Assembly: GCA_025927935.1 (NCBI GenBank)
Contig: JAICKM010000220.1
Location: forward strand, 1-9,465
Reading direction: 5' to 3'
Origin: Chloroflexia bacterium
GTDB lineage: Bacteria; Chloroflexota; Chloroflexia; QHBQ01; JADMIH01
DNA length: 9,465 nucleotides
How positions within the stretch are numbered: the stretch's first letter is position 1; every line of letters starts with the position of its first letter. The notes under the pieces are model-generated. The model was not told the origin of the DNA. It ran no database searches and saw nothing but the letters and a program-made list of their open reading frames with translations. Made by a program: the position numbers and the translations under genes. Positions 1-6,081 of this stretch are shown here, piece after piece.

Positions 1-9
1 ACACAGAGG

Positions 10-36
10 TTCAGGCGCCGGAGATCCGGGCCTGAA
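10..36. other. Imperfect inverted repeat (hairpin)
   Basis: TTCAGGC at 10-16 pairs with GCCTGAA at 30-36, and CCGG at 18-21 with CCGG at 26-29. This gives an 11-bp stem with one bulged G and a four-base loop AGAT. On the minus strand it lies just downstream of the small ORF. No T tract follows on either strand, so it is not a classical intrinsic terminator. It could be a processing or stabilising structure. Confidence 0.35.
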
Positions 37-68
37 GGAGCAAGCAACCGGCGGCGCCGGTCGAAATG

Positions 69-155
69 CTAGGCCGTGCCCCGCGCGCCGTTCCCGCTCA
101 CCGCAAGGATCACAAGCGCTTTAATCGGCATCTGGACTAGCATAAAGGTTTGCAT
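69..155 (-). CDS. Possible 28-residue small hydrophobic protein
   Basis: An ATG at 153-155 (minus strand) is preceded by AAAGGAGG, an almost ideal Shine-Dalgarno with about seven bases of spacing. It opens a 28-residue frame ending in TAG at 69. The peptide (MQTFMLVQMPIKALVILAVS then GNGARGTA) has a hydrophobic middle, roughly residues 4-19, that could sit in a membrane, followed by a Gly-rich tail. I do not recognise a family. It lies about 300 bases downstream of the CoA ligase on the same strand, separated by two palindromic repeats, so it probably has its own transcript or belongs to genes beyond the left edge. It could be a leader peptide, a small membrane protein or a chance ORF. Only the ribosome binding site argues for it. 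Confidence 0.3.
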   Translation of the reverse strand: MQTFMLVQMPIKALVILAVSGNGARGTA

Positions 156-318
156 GTCGGGCCTCCTTTCCGCTAACAGGGCCAATACACACGCGCCGCC
201 CCTCCGGCGCTCAGGGATACTGCCCCAGTGTACCGCCATCCCCATCCCGCCGGATGCGTCTCCCGGCGTATTTCCCCATCCACCGTCCGCCGGCACGGCC
301 ACGCTCATAGCGTTGTAG

Positions 319-339
319 GGGCCGGTTTCCAACCGGCCC
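319..339. repeat. REP-like palindrome, copy 1
   Basis: A perfect 9-bp stem, GGGCCGGTT (319-327) and AACCGGCCC (331-339), with loop TCC. It sits in a conserved frame, TTGTAG before and GCG after, that is the same in copy 2. It is one of four copies in this window, all between genes. Confidence 0.85.
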
Positions 340-409
340 GCGCCCCAAACGGCTCCCGCCGCGTCCGGCCGGCTGAACGACAACCCCATCAGCTAGCGCT
401 GCATTGTAG

Positions 410-430
410 GGGCCGGTTTCCAACCGGCCC
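410..430. repeat. REP-like palindrome, copy 2
   Basis: The same stem and TCC loop as copy 1, exactly 91 bases further on, with identical TTGTAG and GCG flanks. It lies about 20 bases past the stop codon of the CoA ligase on the minus strand. It could therefore act as a 3'-end stabiliser or weak terminator of that transcript. No T tract follows on the minus strand (it reads CCCCTACAATG). Confidence 0.85.
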
Positions 431-451
431 GCGGCTCCCCGGCGGCGACTG

Positions 452-1783
452 CTACTTGCGCTCGACCACGCGCACCGCTTTGCCCTCGCTACGCGGCACG
501 CTGCCCGGCGGCTTGAGGTTCACACGTGCGTGGAGCGACAGCGCCGTCTGCAAGTTCCCCTCCAGGCGCCGCCGCAAAGTGTTGACCTCCTGGATGGCCG
601 AGTCGAGTTGCTCCGCCATCACCGAACCACCCATGGTGTGAAAGAACGCCTCGCCCACTTCGGCATCCACCTCCAGGCGAGGCATACTCCCCGTGCGGTC
701 AACGATGATCTGGTAATACGGCGCCAGTTCGGGATGCGCCAGCAGCACCCGCTCGATCTCTGAGGGGAAGACGTTCACGCCGCGGATGACCAGCATATCG
801 TCGGTGCGGCCCTTGACCCGGCTCATCCGCCCGTGCGTGCGCCCACAGGGGCAGGGCGCGGTGGTGAAGCTGCACACATCGCCGGTGCGGTAGCGCACCA
901 GCGGGAAGGCTTCCTTGGTCAGGCTGGTGAAGGTCAGTTCGCCCTCCTGGCCCTCCGGCACCCGCTCGCCCGTTGCCGGGTCGATGATCTCGACCAGGAA
1001 GTGGTCCTCCCACACATGCAGCCCGCTCTTGCCCTGGTAGCATTCCATCGAGACACCCGGCCCGATGATCTCGCTCAGGCCGTAGATGTCCAGCGCGGTG
1101 ATTTCCAGGCGGCGCTCGATCTCGGCGCGCATCTCCTCGGTCCAGGGTTCGGCGCCAAACAGGCCATATTCCAGCTTCAGGCTGCCCGGCGCGATGCCGG
1201 TGGCCTGCAAATGGTCGGCGATGTTCAGCGCGTAGGAGGGCGTGCAGGCCAGTACGCGCGCCCCGAAGTCCTGCAACAACATCACCTGGCGGGCCGTGTT
1301 GCCGCCCGACATGGGCACGACCATGCAACCCATCTTCTCCGCGCCATAGTGGATACCCAGCCCGCCGGTGAAGAGACCGTAGCCGTAGGCGTTATGCAAG
1401 ACATCGCCCGGCACGGCGCCCGCCGCGGCCAGCGACCGCGCGCAGACCTCGGCCCAGGTGTCGATGTCCTGCCGGGTGTAGCCGACCACCGTCGGCTTGC
1501 CCTTGGTGCCCGACGAGCCGTGGATGCGCACCACTTCGTTCAGCGGGCGGGCGAAGAGACCAAACGGGTAGTGCTCGCGCAGATCGCTCTTGCGCGTAAA
1601 CGGGAACTTCTGCAAGTCGTCCAGGCTTTGCAGGTCGCCGGGTTTGACACCCGCGCGGGCGAAGCTCTCGTGGAAGAAGGGCACCCGCTCATAGACCATC
1701 GCCACCGTCTCGCGCAGGCGGGCGAGTTGCAAGGCGCGCAGTTGCTCCCGGGGCAGCGTTTCGACTTCCTCGTTCCAGAACAT
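452..1783 (-). CDS. paaK: Phenylacetate-CoA ligase family AMP-forming enzyme (PaaK type)
   Basis: Adenylate-forming ligase of 443 residues, close to the roughly 437 of E. coli PaaK and therefore full length. The family activates phenylacetate or another aromatic acid with ATP to an acyl-AMP, then transfers it to coenzyme A, in the cytoplasm. Visible motifs in order: the phosphate-binding loop HGSSGTKGKP (residues 88-97), IYGLSE (233-238), RYRTGD (297-302), the hinge GRTDDMLVIRGVNVFPSEIE (325-344), and PRSEGK near the C-terminus with Lys435 as the expected catalytic lysine. CPCGR at 311-315 resembles the cysteine motif common in this family. The start is the ATG after GGAGGG with seven-base spacing. 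An extended -10 promoter lies upstream. No other phenylacetate genes (paaA-E, paaG, paaZ) are nearby, so the exact acid is unknown; other aromatic acids are possible. The gene is divergent from a cyclase-family hydrolase. The family call is very secure; the substrate is not. Confidence 0.93.
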   Translation of the reverse strand: MFWNEEVETLPREQLRALQLARLRETVAMVYERVPFFHESFARAGVKPGDLQSLDDLQKFPFTRKSDLREHYPFGLFARPLNEVVRIHGSSGTKGKPTVVGYTRQDIDTWAEVCARSLAAAGAVPGDVLHNAYGYGLFTGGLGIHYGAEKMGCMVVPMSGGNTARQVMLLQDFGARVLACTPSYALNIADHLQATGIAPGSLKLEYGLFGAEPWTEEMRAEIERRLEITALDIYGLSEIIGPGVSMECYQGKSGLHVWEDHFLVEIIDPATGERVPEGQEGELTFTSLTKEAFPLVRYRTGDVCSFTTAPCPCGRTHGRMSRVKGRTDDMLVIRGVNVFPSEIERVLLAHPELAPYYQIIVDRTGSMPRLEVDAEVGEAFFHTMGGSVMAEQLDSAIQEVNTLRRRLEGNLQTALSLHARVNLKPPGSVPRSEGKAVRVVERK

Positions 1784-1827
1784 CGTCGTTCCCTCCTCTA
1801 CGTGGTTAGCCGCCGCTTTTTCCCCGC

Positions 1828-1836
1828 ATTATAGCA
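1828..1836 (-). promoter_or_regulatory. Extended -10 promoter of the CoA ligase gene
   Basis: The minus strand reads TGC followed by a perfect TATAAT (hexamer at 1828-1833, TGC at 1834-1836), the extended -10 form of a sigma-70-type promoter. No good -35 hexamer is seen at 16-18 bases, which is usual for extended -10 promoters. The start point would be near 1821, giving a leader of about 38 bases that contains the GGAGGG ribosome binding site. Confidence 0.6.
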
Positions 1837-1905
1837 CACCCAACAGGGAACCTCGCTCGGCAGTCGAGTGCGTCTGTTATCCGGCCAACATAGTAGCCCA
1901 TGTAG

Positions 1906-1926
1906 GGGCCGGTTTGAAACGGGCCC
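1906..1926. repeat. REP-like palindrome, copy 3 (degenerate)
   Basis: The left arm GGGCCGGTTT matches the other copies, but the right arm reads AAACGGGCCC, so one stem pair is broken. It is preceded by CCATGTAG, shared in nearly the same form (CCATGTAA) with copy 4. The preserved TGTAG flank marks it as the same element family. Confidence 0.75.
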
Positions 1927-1973
1927 GTCGCCTCAGCCAACATGCCGGGGATGGGCGGCTGTTGTCCATGTAA

Positions 1974-1994
1974 GGGCCGGTTTGCAACCGGCCC
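1974..1994. repeat. REP-like palindrome, copy 4
   Basis: A perfect 9-bp stem GGGCCGGTT (1974-1982) and AACCGGCCC (1986-1994) with loop TGC. The loop differs from copies 1 and 2 while the stem is kept, so selection or recent spread acts on the arms. It is 68 bases from copy 3. Confidence 0.82.
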
Positions 1995-2027
1995 GCCGTC
2001 CCCGCAGATATACCTTGGATCGGCCTG

Positions 2028-2036
2028 TGCTGTAAT
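2028..2036 (+). promoter_or_regulatory. Candidate extended -10 element of the cyclase gene
   Basis: TGC followed by TGTAAT (five of six matches to TATAAT), about 70 bases before the start codon of the cyclase-family gene. It resembles the ligase promoter on the other strand (TGC-TATAAT). No matching -35 is visible, so this is a weak call. Confidence 0.3.
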
Positions 2037-2104
2037 AAGTAACACCGCACCCCGCTAACGGCCCGGCGGTTAGGAAGTCCATTCCATATATGCAGGGAGC
2101 CACC

Positions 2105-2737
2105 ATGAAGATCTACGACATCTCGAACACGGTCTACTCAGGCATGGTCCACTGGCCCGACAATCCGCCGATCAAGCTGGAGCGCAGCCTGAGCTTCGAC
2201 AAGGGCGATGGAGTCAACGTCTCCGATCTCAACATGGGCGTGCATACGGCCACGCACGTCGATGCGCCGATCCATTTCGTGCCCGGCCGTCCCGGCGTCG
2301 ATAGCCTCGACCTCAACGTCCTGGTCGGCCCGGCCCTCGTTGTCCGCCTCGGCGACGACATCGACAACATTACGGCGGACGTGCTGGAGGCGCAGCACAT
2401 CCCGCCCGGCACCACGCGCCTGCTCTTCCACACCCGCAATTCCGCCTACTGGACCGGCGACGACACCACTTTTCACGAAGACTTCGTCGCGGTGCGGCCC
2501 GACGCCGCGCAATGGCTGGTCGATCACGGCGTGCGCCTGGTGGGGGTGGACTATCTCTCCGTCGCGCCGTTCGACGACGGCCATACTCCGCACGAGATCC
2601 TGCTTGGCGCGGGCGTCATCCCGGTCGAGGGCCTGAACATGAACGGCATCGAGCCGGGGCTGTACCAACTGATCTGCCTGCCTGTCAAGCTGCGTGACTG
2701 CGACGGCGCCCCCGCCCGCGCCATCCTGATCGGCTGA
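2105..2737 (+). CDS. Cyclase family metal-dependent hydrolase (kynurenine formamidase-like)
   Basis: Protein of 210 residues from the ATG at 2105, chosen because AGGGA lies six bases before it. An in-frame ATG at 2090 overlaps that site and is less likely. The family includes bacterial kynurenine formamidase (KynB, N-formylkynurenine to kynurenine plus formate) and isatin hydrolase, small cytoplasmic metal enzymes. The signature HTATHVDAPIH is at residues 47-57, with His47, His51 and Asp53 as expected metal ligands. His163 and Glu175 in HEILLGAGVIPVEGL have the 12-residue spacing of the second ligand pair known in KynB. The usual HTGTH is HTATH here. Length is normal (KynB about 207-210). No kynureninase or tryptophan dioxygenase gene is adjacent, so the substrate is open. 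The divergent CoA ligase could act on an aromatic acid of the same pathway, but that is only an inference. The gene faces the anti-sigma gene across a repeat-filled gap. Confidence 0.9.
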   Translation: MKIYDISNTVYSGMVHWPDNPPIKLERSLSFDKGDGVNVSDLNMGVHTATHVDAPIHFVPGRPGVDSLDLNVLVGPALVVRLGDDIDNITADVLEAQHIPPGTTRLLFHTRNSAYWTGDDTTFHEDFVAVRPDAAQWLVDHGVRLVGVDYLSVAPFDDGHTPHEILLGAGVIPVEGLNMNGIEPGLYQLICLPVKLRDCDGAPARAILIG

Positions 2738-2748
2738 GTGGCCCTTAT

Positions 2749-2943
2749 CTAGGGAGCGCAGCGAAGAGTCTCGCCGCCCCGCCCGCGTCTAGGGAGCGCA
2801 GCGAAGAGTCTTGTCGCGCCACCGGTGTCACTCTGAGCGCAGCGAAGACTCTCGTCGCGCCACCGGTGTCACTCTGAGCGCAGCGAAGAGTCTCGTCTCG
2901 TGGGAACAAGACGAGATGCTTCACTCCGTTCAGCATGACAAGT
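2749..2943. repeat. 40-41-bp tandem repeat, four units, plus related tail
   Basis: The core GAGCGCAGCGAAGAGTCT starts at 2754, 2794, 2835 (with one change, AGACTC) and 2876, giving periods of 40, 41 and 41. The first two units share CTAGG before the core. The last two share a longer unit beginning GTCGCGCCACCGGTGTCACT. The block ends with GAGATGCTTCACTCCG and TTCAGCATGACA (2923-2940), the partner arm of the same dispersed element, so the whole can fold back. It fills almost all of the gap between two convergent genes and may serve as a two-way transcription barrier. Confidence 0.8.
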
Positions 2944-2947
2944 CGGG

Positions 2948-3706
2948 CTATTTCTGCAACAACTGGACGAACGTATGCAGATCGGCGCTGTTCACGTCGG
3001 AGATGACCCAGTAATTCATGCCACCCTGGACCCAGTGCTCCAGGTTGTAACCCTGTTCGGTCAGGGCCTGCGGGGTCGCTGATCCGCCCTGCGTGGCGGG
3101 CCAGATGAACACGTTGATGAAATGCTTCTGCTTCTGATAGACGAGGGCGGCGACGGGCCGGTTGTCGAGGTAGTCCAGGCGCCCGCCCCAGAGCGGGAAA
3201 CCCTGCGCCGCGAAATCGTTGACCGGCGGGGCGAAATCGATTTTGCCGTCGAACCACGGCTTCACCGTGTGCTGGTCGGTCGAGATCACGTCGCCCAGGT
3301 GGTTCGCCTGCAGCGAGCGCACATGCCCGGCGACCACCTCCTGCGCCAGCAGCGCATCGCCCGTGGGCGCCGAGGCGAACCGCAGCACAGCCCAACTGGC
3401 GAGCAGCAGCACGGCCACCGCCGCTACGAGGCTCAGATTGCGCCAGGGCAGGACCCACCGGATCGACCGGTCCGGCTCCGCCTTGCGTACTGATTCCCGG
3501 ATGCGCTTCTGCAAGCCTACCGGCGCCGTGTAGTAGAGCGCGCCCGCCGCGGAGGCGATGGCGGTATGTAACGCCTGCTGGTTACGGTACACCCGCGTGC
3601 AGGCGGCGCAGCCTTGCAGGTGTTGCTCGATCTCCACGGCGCGGACGAGGTCCAATTCCCCGTCCACATACGCCTCGATCAAGGGTCGCGTCGTCTCACA
3701 GCTCAC
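2948..3706 (-). CDS. Membrane anti-sigma factor with zinc-binding motif
   Basis: Protein of 252 residues. It starts at GTG (3704-3706), one base after the sigma-factor stop codon (TAA-C-GTG). The ribosome binding site AAGGAG lies inside the end of the sigma gene, so translation is coupled. The N-terminal domain (about 1-45) has the anti-sigma zinc-finger motif His29-x3-Cys33-x2-Cys36, which should hold the ECF sigma factor inactive in the cytoplasm. One membrane helix follows at about 91-110, after a basic linker. The outer domain (about 120-252) contains HTVKPWFDGKIDF (146-158) and GFPLWGGRLDYL (169-180), as seen in other membrane anti-sigma factors of this type, and probably senses an envelope signal. 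The signal cannot be read from sequence. Length and domain order are normal. Confidence 0.88.
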   Translation of the reverse strand: MSCETTRPLIEAYVDGELDLVRAVEIEQHLQGCAACTRVYRNQQALHTAIASAAGALYYTAPVGLQKRIRESVRKAEPDRSIRWVLPWRNLSLVAAVAVLLLASWAVLRFASAPTGDALLAQEVVAGHVRSLQANHLGDVISTDQHTVKPWFDGKIDFAPPVNDFAAQGFPLWGGRLDYLDNRPVAALVYQKQKHFINVFIWPATQGGSATPQALTEQGYNLEHWVQGGMNYWVISDVNSADLHTFVQLLQK

Positions 3707-3707
3707 G

Positions 3708-4235
3708 TTACCGCTCCTTGCTCATCCGCGGGGCCAGCCATAGCTGCAACCGCTGGCGCGCCCGCGCCAGGCGGGACATGACGGTGCCCAGCGGCACCGC
3801 GGCGACAGCGGCGATCTCTTTATAGGACAGCCCTTCCAGATCGCGCAGCACGATCACTTCGCGAAACTCCACCGGCAGCGCCTCCAGCGCCTCGCGCAAC
3901 ACCTGGGCATCGGCATGCTGCATCGCCAGCCTTTCCGGGTTATCGGTCTCGCAGGCGCCGCTGTGCAATTCCTCGTCGAAAGCCGTGGTCAGATCGGTGG
4001 CGCCGCGCTGCTGCAACCACGTATAGCAGGTGTGGCGCACGATAGTCAGCAGCCAGGCGCCGCTGTCGCCGCCGCGGTAGCCGTCGAAGAATTTGAACGC
4101 GCGCAGATACGCCTCCTGCACCACGTCTTCGGCGTCCTGGTCGTTGCGCGTGAGCCAGCGAGCCAGGTTATACGCCGCGTTCAGGTGCGGCAAAACGGCC
4201 TGTTCAAACCGGGCGACTTTGGTCTGCTCTTGCAA
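3708..4235 (-). CDS. ECF-type RNA polymerase sigma factor
   Basis: Sigma-70 family, extracytoplasmic function type; 175 residues if translated from TTG at 4233-4235. It directs RNA polymerase to a stress or envelope regulon. Region 2 spans about residues 12-78, with DAEDVVQEAYLRAFKFF (34-50) and WLLTIVRHTCYTWL (61-74) as core- and -10-binding parts. Region 4 spans about 118-168, with LPVEFREVIVLRDLEGLSYKEIA and the helix-turn-helix GTVMSRLARARQRL. The TTG start is preferred because GGAGAG lies eight bases upstream and the protein then begins at the usual place, a few residues before ARFEQ. An ATG at 4358 in the same frame would add 41 residues of Arg- and Pro-rich sequence with no family match. 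The downstream anti-sigma gene is coupled. The gene diverges from a secreted phosphoesterase, a possible target. Confidence 0.92.
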   Translation of the reverse strand: MQEQTKVARFEQAVLPHLNAAYNLARWLTRNDQDAEDVVQEAYLRAFKFFDGYRGGDSGAWLLTIVRHTCYTWLQQRGATDLTTAFDEELHSGACETDNPERLAMQHADAQVLREALEALPVEFREVIVLRDLEGLSYKEIAAVAAVPLGTVMSRLARARQRLQLWLAPRMSKER

Positions 4236-4565
4236 CCGTGTGCCTCTCCACCGGGCGCGGGTCGCCTGAGCCGGGCGCGCGCCGCGTATTATTGCATCGT
4301 GGACGTTGGCGGCAGGCAGCAATGAGAGCGTGAGCGGTCGCCGGCTATGGCCCGGCAATAGGCCGGTCTACCCATCCAGACTAAGAACCCGCTGGTTTTA
4401 TTCCCCACATTGGCCGCGCGAGGCAAAGAACATTCATCTTCCATTGTATCACACCCGGCGGGAATAATTTCGCCGCCCCGCCGGTATAGGCGGATGTGGG
4501 CAGGACGGATAGCCCGGCCCGCGCCTCGCGGCCCAACAGTATTGATGAAAACGGAGGACAAGACA
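4236..4565. promoter_or_regulatory. Divergent control region of sigma factor and phosphoesterase genes
   Basis: This 330-base gap contains no convincing gene. On the minus strand TGA-TACAAT (hexamer 4443-4448, TGA at 4449-4451) is an extended -10 candidate that would give the sigma gene a leader of about 200 bases. A second candidate is TGC-AATAAT nearer the gene, around 4290. A perfect 8-bp inverted repeat, CCGGCGGG (4455-4462) and CCCGCCGG (4477-4484), lies directly beside the first candidate and could be an operator or hairpin. On the plus strand TATAGG (4485-4490) and GGAAT (4461-4465) are weak promoter-like sites for the phosphoesterase gene. All are inferred from pattern only. Confidence 0.4.
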
Positions 4566-6065
4566 ATGAAGATATGGCGCGCACTCTTAGCGCTGCTCAC
4601 CCTGGCAGCCATGCTGACCCCCACCACCGGCGCCCTCGCGCAGGCGGCGGGGCCATTGGACAAGATCAACCACCTGATCGTGATTTATCAGGAGAACTGG
4701 AGCTTTGACAGCCTCTACGGCGAGTTCCCCGGCGCCAACGGCGCGGACAACGCAGGCGCCGCCGCGCAACAGGTGGACAAGAACGGGCAGCCCTACACAA
4801 CGCTGCCCCAACCGATCAACAATAACTTGAAGCCCGCCGCCACCGACTCGCGCTTCCCGGCCAACTTGCCGGTGGGGCCTTTCGACATCGGCAAGTATGT
4901 GCCCGCCGACCAGAAAACCGGCGACCCCGGCGCCCGTTTCTACCAGGAGCAGTACCAGATCGACGGCGGCAAGATGGATAAGTTCGCGGCCTGGAGCACC
5001 GGCGCCGGGCTGGCGATGGGCTACTACGACGCGACCAACCTACCCGTAGGCAAACTGGCCCAGCAGTACACGCTGGCCGATAACTTCTTCCACGCGGCCT
5101 TCGGCGTCTCGTACCTCAACCACTTCTGGCTGATCAGCGGCAGCACGCCCGTCTGGCCCAACGCCCCCGCCAACCAGGTCATCCAGCTTGACGCCAACGG
5201 CAAGCTGGTCAAGGACGGCATCGTGACCCCCGACGGCTACGCCGTCAACACCGCGTTCACGGTCAACACGCCCCACCCGGCCACCATCACCGACACGACC
5301 CAGTTGCTGCCCGAGCAAACCATGCCCACCATCGGCGATCGGCTGAGCGACAAGGGCATCTCCTGGGCCTGGTACTCCGGCGGCTGGAACGACGCCATCG
5401 CCGGGCACCCCGACCCGCTCTTCCAGGCCAATCACCAGCCCTTCGCTTACTTCGCCAACTACGCCGACGGCACGCCGGGCCGCGCCGCCCATCTCAAGGA
5501 CGAGACTGACTTCATGCGCGCGCTGACCACCAACGACCTGCCCGCCGTCTCGTTCATCAAACCCATCGGCGCCGACAACGAGCATCCCGGCTATGCCAAC
5601 CTGCTGCAAGGCCAGCAGCACGTCGCCGACCTGGTCAGCGCCGTGCAGAACAGCCCCTACTGGGCCGACACGGCAATCGTCATCACCTACGACGAGAACG
5701 GCGGTTTCTGGGACCACGTCGCCCCGCCCAAGGGCGACCGCTGGGGGCCGGGCACGCGCGTCCCCGCCATCGTCGTCTCGCCCTTCGCCAAGAAAGGCTT
5801 CATCGACCACACGCAGTACGACACGACATCCATCCTGCGCACCATCGAACTGCGCTGGAACCTGGCCCCGCTGGGCACCCGCGATGCCGCCGCCGCCCCG
5901 CTGACCAACGCCTTCGACCCCGGCGCCCCGCTCCCCACGGGTATGCCCAACACCGGCAGCCCGGCGGATCTCAGCGCCGCGCTCTGGCTGGCCGCGGCAA
6001 CGGGTCTGCTGCTCATCCTGGCCGGTCTAACTCTCTACCGGCGCCGCGCGCTACACCGCCAGTAA
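4566..6065 (+). CDS. Secreted, surface-anchored phosphoesterase (acid phosphatase / phospholipase C family)
   Basis: Phosphoesterase family (PF04185) protein of 499 residues that cleaves phosphate mono- or diesters outside the cell. The start is ATG 4566, with GGAGG seven to eight bases upstream. A signal peptide covers residues 1-25 (MKIW, hydrophobic core, cleavage probably at ALA-Q). Family motifs are all present: YQENWSFD (41-48) with Glu43 and Asn44, LADNFFHAAFGVSYLNHF (170-187) with Ser182 as the likely nucleophile, ITYDENGGFWDHV (373-385) and VPAIVVSPF (399-407). Glu43 and Asn44 match the positions given for Francisella AcpA. Trp45 replaces the usual small or His residue. The tail has MPNTG (460-464), a membrane segment (about 470-490) and basic residues YRRRALHRQ, the layout of a sortase signal. 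An in-frame ATG at 4410 lies upstream of the ribosome binding site and would bury the signal peptide. Phospholipase or phosphatase specificity cannot be decided. The gene may be controlled by the divergent ECF sigma factor. Confidence 0.92.
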   Translation: MKIWRALLALLTLAAMLTPTTGALAQAAGPLDKINHLIVIYQENWSFDSLYGEFPGANGADNAGAAAQQVDKNGQPYTTLPQPINNNLKPAATDSRFPANLPVGPFDIGKYVPADQKTGDPGARFYQEQYQIDGGKMDKFAAWSTGAGLAMGYYDATNLPVGKLAQQYTLADNFFHAAFGVSYLNHFWLISGSTPVWPNAPANQVIQLDANGKLVKDGIVTPDGYAVNTAFTVNTPHPATITDTTQLLPEQTMPTIGDRLSDKGISWAWYSGGWNDAIAGHPDPLFQANHQPFAYFANYADGTPGRAAHLKDETDFMRALTTNDLPAVSFIKPIGADNEHPGYANLLQGQQHVADLVSAVQNSPYWADTAIVITYDENGGFWDHVAPPKGDRWGPGTRVPAIVVSPFAKKGFIDHTQYDTTSILRTIELRWNLAPLGTRDAAAAPLTNAFDPGAPLPTGMPNTGSPADLSAALWLAAATGLLLILAGLTLYRRRALHRQ

Positions 6066-6081
6066 CCTGCCCGCTATCTCG

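Larger units (their letters stand above)
1784..2104. other. Divergent intergenic region between ligase and hydrolase genes
   Basis: This 321-base stretch has no convincing gene. It holds the ligase promoter at its left, two REP-like palindromes in the middle (1906-1926 and 1974-1994), and a weak extended -10 candidate for the rightward gene (TGC then TGTAAT at 2028-2036). A 79-codon frame on the minus strand (1806-2045) runs through the palindromes and the promoter and is rejected as coding. Confidence 0.6.

Noticed and set aside
228..641. 137-codon plus-strand frame crossing the palindromes
   Set aside because: It encodes both palindromic repeats and runs antisense into the ligase gene end; no domain and Arg/Pro-rich composition.
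833..1834. 333-codon open frame on the plus strand opposite the CoA ligase
   Set aside because: It is antisense to a gene with complete catalytic motifs, is rich in Ala, Gly, Arg, His and Val with no recognisable domain, and covers the ligase promoter. It is a shadow of high-G+C coding sequence.
2749..2900. CRISPR-like reading of the 40-41-bp repeats
   Set aside because: Only four units; the segments between cores are themselves repeated within each subtype instead of being unique spacers, and no cas gene is nearby.
2745..3458. 237-codon minus-strand frame overlapping the anti-sigma gene
   Set aside because: It runs through the tandem repeat block and has low-complexity Ala/Gly/Arg sequence; the alternative frame has the zinc motif, membrane helix and sensor domain.
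4410..4565. Earlier ATG for the phosphoesterase
   Set aside because: It would place 52 residues before a typical signal peptide, overlap the promoter region, and ignore the GGAGG just before ATG 4566.
5040..5810. 256-codon minus-strand frame opposite the phosphoesterase gene
   Set aside because: Gly- and Val-rich antisense shadow without motifs or ribosome binding site; the plus strand carries a clear enzyme.
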